Origin: Pachyseris speciosa
Lineage: Eukaryota > Cnidaria > Anthozoa > Scleractinia > Pachyseridae
Assembly (NCBI GenBank): GCA_016490735.1
Contig: JAEMWC010000119.1
Span: 540,001-604,000, forward strand
Reading direction: 5' to 3'
DNA: 64,000 bases
Part shown: positions 58,301 to 64,000 of the stretch, in pieces
Layout: every line of letters starts with the position of its first letter
Position numbering within the stretch: position 1 is the stretch's first letter
Position numbers and translations under genes: made by a program
The notes under the pieces: model-generated
Seen by the model: the letters and a program-made list of their open reading frames with translations, nothing else
Told to the model about the DNA's origin: nothing
The model's database searches: none

Positions 58301-61300
58301 TTTTTTAATACTTAAATAAAGACATAAATAGTTTCAAAGACCTGCCAAAATAGTTATACCTGCAGCTAGCTAAAACCAATCAATGCAGGTAGCTAGTGCT
58401 TGGACATCATGATATGTCATACAAAACTGCATTAATAATTCATAAATAAATAAATAAATAAAATTTAAGAACTTATATAGCACATGATCCATACGTAAAT
58501 GATCTCAGGTGCTTAAAATAAAAAAAGGTTACATTTACAATATATAAAAATTATGACTAATTATGACTATATTTACAAAATCAAACAAAATTTAAGTTTA
58601 ATTGGCCGTAAAATTTAGTGCTGTCTATATCAGATATAGACAGCACTAAATTTTACAGCCAATTTTCTAGGCCAATATAACCCAAAATAGAAATACAAAT
58701 ACGACCTCGTTTAAGTGGCCACCTATTAAGCAACCACCCTCCATTAAATGACCATTTTCTAAATTCCTGCATTATGGTGCTATATTTGACACCTCTATTA
58801 AGCACCGGTGGCCACCTTTGCTGTTGCAAGGTTACTATTTATTATTTTTTACTTCTATTAAGCAACCAGCAAATTATCCTCTCAAGCAAAATGGTGACAG
58901 GAAGACGGCAATAAGAATAGGTGATAACCACTGACCGGAATAGCTCAGTTGTTAGAGCACCAGACTACCTTGCGGGAGGTCCCGGGTTGAAACCCTGGCT
59001 GGACCAACACTTAGGGTCTTTAAAATAATTGAGGAGAAATTGCTGCCTTTGTAATGACATCACAGGCAGACAATCTGAACTGTGTGACGTCACACATGCT
59101 ATTTGATCTCATACATTCTCTCTATTTTGAAACAGCTGTTCTCGGCTAGACTCAAGTGATCAGGAGAAATGTTCTGTAAAATACCGAATTTTGTACCTCT
59201 TAATCCCAAATGTAGATATAATGTAAGCCAGATGAATAAAGATCAGTTACCTTATGCTCTAAGTGTGGTCTTTTGTGTTTATATGGCATTTTGAGTCGCT
59301 TACCGCTGAGCCCTTGGACAATAGTATAAGATTAATTATAAGACATGCAATTAAGCCAATTAAAATAGCTGCCGCAGCTGAACGCCTTCTGAATTTTGTC
59401 CATTTTCTCCCACTTCCACGCCTCTCTCGTCATCAAGACTCCAGCAAATGAAGGCCAGGTAATTTTCAAACATCAATGCCAAAAAAACTTGTAAGAAGCT
59501 TGCTCATAACAACCTAAAGTAACGCTGCAAATTTTCACATTCGACACCACGTCGCCATCAGCATAGGATATCCCTCAATTTGGTCGATCATAACTGCCGT
59601 AAGGACAAATAACCCTTACTGGCTCCTCCAGCTCCAAGGGTTCAGCGGTAAGCAACGCAAAATGCCATATAAACACGAAAGACCACCCTTAGAGAATAAG
59701 GTAAGTGATCTTTATTCATCTGGCTTATATTATATCTTCACTTGGGATTAAGAGGTGCAAAATTCAGTATTTGGGGAGCAGAGTTGGCGCAGTGGTGAGA
59801 GTGCTCACCTTCCACCAATGTGGCCCGGGTTCGATTCCCGGACTCCGCATCATAAGTGGGCTGAGTTTGTTGGTTCTCTACTCTGCTCCGAGAGGTTTTT
59901 CTCCGGGTACTCCGGTTTTCCCCTCTCACCAAAAACCAACATTTGATTTGATTTCATTTGATTTAGCGTTGATTTGATTCAGTCTCCTCAATTAGTAGAG
60001 CTTCTGTGCTCGGCTAGAAAGATTTGAGACTTAAATAAAGTTATTATTATTATTATTATTATTATTATTGTTATTATTATTATTATTACTATTATTATTT
60101 TACAGAACGTTTCTCCCGATCACTTGAGTCTAGCCGAGAACAGCTGTTTCAAAATAGAGAGAATGTACAAGATCAAATAGCATACATGACGTTACGCAGT
60201 TCGGATTGTCTGCCTGTGATGAAACCTGCAAATATCTGCAAATGGTTAGACTTTCTAGTCTTGTCGGATAAGGACTATAAACAGTAGGCCCCCTCTCATG
60301 ATCACTACACTTGTTCCTAATGATCTGTGGGACATAAAAGAACCCACACACTAGTACTGTTCGCAAAGAGTAGGGGACATAAATTATATAGTTCCCAGTG
60401 TGGTGTGGCCTGGTCTTTCATATATAACCATCGGTATACATCACATCATATGTTACTTCACATGTAATGCGCATCTGATGCATATCATGCATAGAAATCA
60501 GGTGTGAATAATCTAATTGTTTTTGTATAAATCTATTAGTTATTCAAAACTAAACATTAAGAAAATTATCTAAAATCCTCCTTGCAGACACTTCGAAAAT
60601 GTGAAGAAATGGCTGCCATTTTGTTGCCAACTAACTGCTACTCACTATCTATCACAGAATGGATAGCAAGTAGTGTAGCCAATCAAAGAACAGCATTCGT
60701 GATAGAATGCCAGTTTGTTTTTACTAAGAAAGATATTATTATAATTATAATTATTTTACTTTTAACCAAAAGTCCAGAGCAGACTGCAAACCCTGGCCTT
60801 CAAATAATATTATTGTTAGATCATACTGGCTGTGTAGCCAACATGTACATGTACATGTGCTCAATGATATGTTCAGATGATGTTGTCATTGAAGCATAGG
60901 CTATGATAACATCGCTGCCCACTAAATAGGCAGTGACGTCATCAGAGCCCATGCGAAAATGTACTGCATCAGAGCATGTTTATAAGTAAAATGTGTTCCT
61001 TTTCAAAACATGAGCCAACCAACCAATGGCCAACCTCTTTTAAAGGGGCAGTGTCACGCTATTGTACCATCACTTCAAAAGGCTTAAAACTGCCAATGCA
61101 TCAGTGGAAACCTTAATAATTGTCTAGTTTTGTTGCCAACGACATTAGTACTGCATTGACACTATAAACGCCTGTATTCCATCTAAGATGACGAGGATGG
61201 AAATGGATTGAAATTTGAAAAAACTTGCCAGTTTTTTCAAAATTTCAAGCGATGCATTGAAAAATCACCAAAAAAATTATTATGGTTAGCTCTCCCTGCT

Positions 61301-62156
61301 AAAATTTCATTAGAATTCATATTGCTGATTCTGTAGGAGCAGTTTTTGCACGATGACAGGAAAAAGGCAGTAATTTTGGCAGAATTGAACCAAAAAACAG
61401 CAAAAATACCGGTGACATTGCTCCTTTAAGCGGCTCATCAGTTTTGACCACCGATCGGTTAGCTCAGTGGTAGAGCACCCGACTAGTGTGCAGGAGGTCG
61501 GTGGTTCAAACCCCAGTCGGACCAACACTCAGGGTCTTTAAATAATTGAGGAGATAGTGCTGCCTTTGTAATTACATCTGCAAATGGTTAGACTTTCTAG
61601 TCTTCTCGGATAAGGACGATAAACCGTAGGCCCTGTCTCACAACTCTTCATAATTGATTCTGTGGGACGTAAAAGAACCCACACACTGTTCGAAAAGAGT
61701 AGGGGACGTAGTTCCCGGTGTGATGGTCTATCTCTCATCTGATGATGTTCTTTGAAGGCCGTAAGTTAGATAACTCATTGGGTTAATTACGTCACCTTCG
61801 TTAAATAAAGAATATTGTATTGTATAAATAAAGAATATTCTATTTGTATTGTATTGTATTTCAAACTCTTGAGGGTGGCTGCTTAATAGAGGTTGAACTG
61901 TATTAGCATCACACATAGAAATCAAGTGTGAATAATCTAATAATTGTTTTAGTATAAATCTATTAGTCATTCAAAACTAGACAATAAATTATCTAAAATC
62001 CTCCTTGCAGACACTTCGAATATGTGAAGAAATGACCGCCATTTTGTTGAGAACTAGCTGCTACTCACTATCTATCAGAGGATGGATAGTGAGAAGCGTA
62101 GCCAATCAAAGAATGTCATTCATGATAGAATGCTAATAGATTTATACTAAAAAAGG

Positions 62157-62234
<78 letters not shown>

Positions 62235-63481
62235 TTACTTTGAACTAAAAGCCCAGAGCAGACTGCAAATCCTGGCCTTCAAATAATGTTTATTATTGTT
62301 AGTAAGATGATTTTGACATTGAAGCATAGGCTATGATAACATAGCTGCCCAATAAATAGGCAGTGACGTCATCAGAGCCCATGCAAAAGTGTACTGCATC
62401 AGAGCATGTTTACAAGCAAAATGTGTTCCTTTTCAAAACATGAGCAGCCTTATGATTGATCAGACTCAGACTGCTATATTGGAGTAATATTATGAATATT
62501 ACTATAATTACATATACATACATACATACATACATATCCTTTATTTCCATGTCTAGTCATTCCAGCGCAAAAAGTTCCAATTGGGGACACTCTAACACAT
62601 ACAGTATGTTACAAATTTGATAAAAAATATTAATTAAGTAATTAATTACTAAGTAAACATTATTTTATAATGGAATTACTTTATTTATTGTACCCAATTT
62701 GGTAGAATATCTCCAGTTTTTTCAAATGTATGGAGTTACACGGCTAAACCAAAAACACCCTCAAACCAAAACAAACCATGCATGCTAATGTGAGTTATCG
62801 TGTAGCATGAAAATTTTGTGGGAGTTATATTTTACAGATTGGCAAATTTTTGTGTTTTGCAGGAACAAATTTTTACAGTTCAAGATGATATGACTGAAGA
62901 TTCTCCTGGGAATTAATTTTTGTGATTTTCTGTTCAAGCAGCAGAAAATTAAAAGGGAAGGACATTTACTATTGTCAGCTTTTATTACTTGTTGAGTTAC
63001 CAAGTACTGTGTGTACCCTATGCCTTGTTTGTGAAAAATTTATTTAAGTTCAGGTTGCTGTTTACTTATTTACCTCCAATATATATCACCCTGAAACACA
63101 ACAAAGAAGTTTACATCAAAAGCAGAGCCCTTTATTGGATTGAATAGAGTCAACTTTTGTAGCATTTTATTCTGAGAGATATCTTTCTTTAATTATATAA
63201 TAACCAAAGTCAATTCAGGCACTCTGATTGGTCAGAATTATTATATAAAAGCAATAGACCACAAATTTATCAGCCTAGCTACAAACCATAGAAACTTGTG
63301 GTCTGTTGCTTAAGTAGGAATTCATTTTTGCAGATCGAGGGCAATCCACAAAATCTGCAAAAATTAAAACCTGCAAATTTTCATGCAACATGGTAAGAGA
63401 ATGTAAACAAATTAAATCCTACCGCAAGTTGAAAATCAAATTTAAGAAGGCATGAAAACATCCCAGCATATCGGTACATTC
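49381..63481 (-). CDS. Multi-pass membrane protein of unknown function (internal exons)
   Basis: Five minus-strand exons have compatible phases and give one hydrophobic chain: 63,481-63,423 (MYRYAGMFSCLLKFDFQLA), 57,492-57,376 (VSLSVLVISNVTQL... VPLQLFWSILGWFA), 51,144-51,058 (MRREKRSLVWIFLPLSIVEP, TYLIYKIVK), 50,572-50,503 (FSKHWDRSTADKKDVLVYSF, LGA) and 49,467-49,381 (ILALIVRVLLLISLKLVV, NNFGKGLKDQ). I see at least four transmembrane segments. A possible last exon at 47,261-47,188 is in phase and stops after LFTCYLTI, but its acceptor lacks a pyrimidine tract. The 5' end lies beyond the right edge. I do not recognise the family with certainty; it resembles unnamed multi-pass proteins of early animals. 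Its introns hold a LINE, a satellite and nested elements. Confidence 0.6.
49510..49880. repeat. Interspersed repeat in the membrane-protein intron
   Basis: Phrases GGGGATGTGCCACTTG, GGGGTCGCATTTTCACAACT and ATGGGGTTGCATTTTCA are of a repeat type with a GGGG...TACTCC-like start, related in style to the 26,245 and 48,185 MITEs. Ends not sharply defined. Confidence 0.4.
51335..51515. repeat. Irregular array of an 18-bp motif, TTGACRGTTGACGGTTAA
   Basis: Six copies at about 51,338, 51,367, 51,400, 51,429, 51,460 and 51,495, spaced 29-35 bp, with unlike sequence between them. The motif itself is a near-repeat of GTTGAC. It sits just left of the 106-bp satellite. Confidence 0.8.
51515..51818. repeat. 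106-bp satellite, left part
   Basis: Nearly three units with GTCTGTGGATGAAATCC, GTGACCATTCAAATGAAAG and TACTTTCCTATGGTACTG. They differ from the right-hand units (ACTTTACTTTGGTGCTG) at fixed positions. An older unit is visible at 51,195-51,260. The last unit is cut by the LINE after AAGGTGGTT. Confidence 0.9.
51882..52572 (+). pseudogene. LINE ORF1 protein
   Basis: After a coiled coil (MVINSIQKSVDFLCEDH, LDNLSRKLEAISTRVDSLD) comes the L1-ORF1p-like RNA-binding fold (VKIIGFPEQDE, DIDIAHRVSSRR, PRPIVCKFIRR). The frame stops at 52,424; a shift near 52,410 restores a typical C-terminus (FQYVWIKNSEILARK, MADLDNLKQSL) to about 52,572. The frame is open upstream into satellite sequence, so the true start may be lost. 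Confidence 0.75.
52620..55887 (+). pseudogene. LINE ORF2: endonuclease and reverse transcriptase
   Basis: The endonuclease frame (52,620-53,708) has SILHTNIRSLRKN, VTETRL, LMGDFNIDL and TTDHFSQ. After a stop at 53,706 and a shift near 53,930, the second part (53,933-54,625) has KLIPVHKGEGE and NYRPISLLS. The palm follows in a third frame (54,582-55,664): CGIFLDLKKAFDTVNH, GVPQGSVLGPLLFLLYIND and FADDTSL, the catalytic Asp pair. A final part to about 55,887 (SFTRIGVSIWNSIPLSVK) is in another frame. Confidence 0.88.
56115..57055. repeat. 106-bp satellite, right part
   Basis: Nearly nine units of 106 bp, highly alike (GTGTGACCATTCAAATGAAA, GCTACCGAGAAGTACTTTAC). Two forms alternate irregularly: ATCGTA after AACATTTGAG/AATC and ATCCTA after CACTTTTGATTC. 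Since 106 is not a multiple of 3, the same short frames (about 62 codons) recur in every unit; they are not genes. A degenerate unit follows at 57,185-57,290. Confidence 0.97.
57056..57165. mobile_element. Very small inverted-repeat insertion in the satellite
   Basis: The satellite breaks at 57,050 and resumes about 57,180. The insert begins CGCCACGCAGCTC and ends GGAGCTGCGTGG, an 11-bp inverted end. Too short to encode anything. Confidence 0.5.
57493..58599. other. Intron sequence of the membrane-protein gene
   Basis: AT-rich; (ATT)n at 57,514-57,534 and a TAAA run at 58,442-58,462 followed by a GCAC-type repeat fragment. No exon seen. Confidence 0.4.
58600..58664. repeat. Tight palindrome with 32-bp arms
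   Basis: Left arm ends GTGCTGTCTATATC (58,631), right arm starts GATATAGACAGCAC (58,633); the arms match over 32 bp with one change (GGCCG/CAGCC), and only one base separates them. Confidence 0.9.
58700..58880. repeat. Fragment of a dispersed DNA element
   Basis: Phrases AAGTGGCCACCTATTAAGC, CCTCCATTAAATGACC and CTATTAAGCAACC repeat the theme 'TATTAAGC..CCACC'; a further fragment lies at 61,866-61,905. This looks like one end of a dispersed inverted-repeat element. Confidence 0.4.
59061..60218. mobile_element. Foldback DNA element nested in SINE-B
   Basis: Left end CACAGGCAGACAATCTGAAC and the complement of the right end CACAGGCAGACAATCCGAAC match. AT lies at both borders (59,059-59,060, 60,219-60,220). 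Inverted arms are long: about 59,061-59,325 on the left and 59,625-60,218 on the right, the right arm being lengthened by a SINE-A insertion. The centre (59,330-59,620) has no recognised coding sequence. Confidence 0.8.
59773..60099 (+). mobile_element. tRNA-derived SINE family A, copy 2, nested in the foldback element
   Basis: Starts GGGGAGCAGAGTTGGCGCAG, with the same boxes and body as the copy at 45,724, ending in ATT units. The opposite arm of the foldback element (GTAAAATACCGAATTTTG) gives the empty site; TATTT is duplicated on both sides. Confidence 0.88.
60470..61020 (+). repeat. Segmental duplication, left copy
   Basis: Recurs in direct orientation at about 61,918-62,450 (offset near 1,435 bp). 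Shared phrases include TTGCAGACACTTCGAA, GCAGACTGCAAA...CCTGGCC, and GGCAGTGACGTCATCAGAGC. A MITE of the 20,226 family occupies 60,518-60,735. Confidence 0.85.
61447..61861 (+). mobile_element. tRNA-derived SINE family B, intact copy
   Basis: Head with A-box TTAGCTCAGTGGTAGAGC and B-box GGTTCAAACCCC, then GGACCAACACTCAGGGTCTT, a body of about 300 bp and a tail of TATTG-type repeats. It lies between the two copies of the segmental duplication. Confidence 0.8.
61918..62450 (+). repeat. Segmental duplication, right copy
   Basis: Direct copy of 60,470-61,020. The MITE inside (about 61,945-62,152) has clear ends TTTTAGTATAAATCTATTAG and CTAATAGATTTATACTAAAA. An (ATT)n run of about 25 units at 62,159-62,234 has expanded relative to the left copy. 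Confidence 0.85.
62451..63422. other. Intron sequence
   Basis: (CATA)n at 62,515-62,537. A 17-nt piece at 63,092-63,076 (minus) has AG and GT on its flanks but does not fit the phases of the neighbouring exons. No other coding sequence seen. Confidence 0.4.
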
Positions 63482-64000
63482 CTGAAATATATAATGAAAT
63501 AATACTTTCAAAGAAATGTTTAAAATTACAGAGCTGGAAATATATAACAGGTTGTGGTAAAAAATGTTAATTTCTCTGGTCCCACATCTTCAAAAGCTGT
63601 TATAAGATAATATATGTGAACAGTGAGGAGACGTGTATTGACGTTGATGTTTGGGGTTAAAAGGTTTAACTAGTTGTAAACATTAACAGGTGCATGCATG
63701 CATAACAAGTTTTAACAACAATAACAACAACATACTTCATTAGTATTTCCATTTAATTAACTTAGTACATAATTTTTTTTCTACTTATCATGTTACATTT
63801 ATAGAAACTTACAAATACAATATACAATTAGTATTTCATACTTGGTTCTAAATATATCACCTGTAAGGAAATGCCAGTAGCAGCTAGATAACCGTTAGGT
63901 TTTTGAGCTAGCAACTAGTTCATTGAAAGTAGTTTTGGAAGTGCAGGACATCACAATTTAGACACACGACAAAATCACATAAGACATATGTACACACCCA
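63482..64000. other. Right edge, probably intron
   Basis: No exon identified; the upstream part of the membrane-protein gene should lie beyond the window. Confidence 0.35.

Larger units (their letters stand above)
58941..60390 (+). mobile_element. tRNA-derived SINE family B, copy split by an insertion
   Basis: Head 58,941-59,010 with A-box TAGCTCAGTTGTTAGAGC and B-box GGGTTGAAACCC, then GGACCAACACTTAGGGTCTT. The body stops at 59,060 (AATGACAT) and resumes at 60,219 (GCAAATGGTTAGACTTTCTA, ACATAAAAGAACCCACACAC). The intact copy at 61,447 shows the two halves joined. Confidence 0.8.

Noticed and set aside
58941..59010. tRNA gene
   Set aside because: D-arm and T-arm boxes are good but the anticodon arm does not pair and a SINE body follows; the same holds for 61,450, 11,422, 11,338 (minus), 45,724 and 59,773.
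63076..63092. 17-nt micro-exon with AG and GT flanks
   Set aside because: Its length does not fit the phase 0 joint between the exons at 63,481-63,423 and 57,492-57,376, which join well directly.

Overview
This is a eukaryotic nuclear window, AT-rich, with small exons in long repeat-filled introns and canonical GT-AG borders. The gene content (SEC13, CENP-L, a serine/threonine dehydratase, a HEPN/TRADD-like protein, a death-domain protein) and the mobile elements (Penelope-like, BEL/Pao, jockey-superfamily LINE, ISL2EU, Merlin, several tRNA-like SINEs) point to an invertebrate animal, most likely an anthozoan cnidarian such as a stony coral. No bacterial, CRISPR or phage features are present.

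Layout. 1-2,832: a small MITE and a plus-strand exon for a DZIP3-like HEPN plus TRADD-like protein. 2,935-6,946: a minus-strand, 5'-truncated, frameshifted BEL/Pao retrotransposon ending in a perfect-looking palindrome. 7,300-10,586: a plus-strand death-domain gene with a duplicated exon and a Penelope-like fragment in its intron. 11,160-11,545: two head-to-head tRNA-like SINEs. 12,748-17,250: an intact-looking two-gene ISL2EU DNA transposon (THAP-DDE transposase and SWIM-YqaJ nuclease) with 64-bp inverted ends and AT target duplication. 17,253-18,570: tandemly duplicated sequence behind SEC13. 18,742-27,749 (minus): complete 12-exon SEC13, head to head (259 bp) with single-exon CENPL (28,009-29,196, plus). 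30,241-37,002 (minus): complete 7-exon fold-type-II PLP dehydratase related to serine racemase, with a 2.8-kb G-rich minisatellite in intron 3. 38,386-42,855 (minus): 803-residue protein with a harmonin-like N-terminal helical region, two PDZ domains, two WH2 motifs and a central-acidic Arp2/3-activating tail. 43,055-47,042: a decayed Merlin transposon and its short derivative, separated by a SINE. 49,381-63,481 (minus): internal exons of an unnamed multi-pass membrane protein, whose introns hold a LINE inserted into a 106-bp satellite, a three-level nest of elements and a segmental duplication.

How it fits together. The host genes are ordinary housekeeping or signalling genes; SEC13 and CENPL share a short divergent promoter region. 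The most unusual protein is the PDZ-WH2-CA gene, whose domain order combines a stereocilia/Usher-type scaffold with a WASP-type actin nucleation tail. The ISL2EU copy is unusually well preserved: both genes can be spliced into open frames (506 and 505 residues), so it may be recently active. All exon models were made by eye from splice signals and phase; they are predictions without transcript support.
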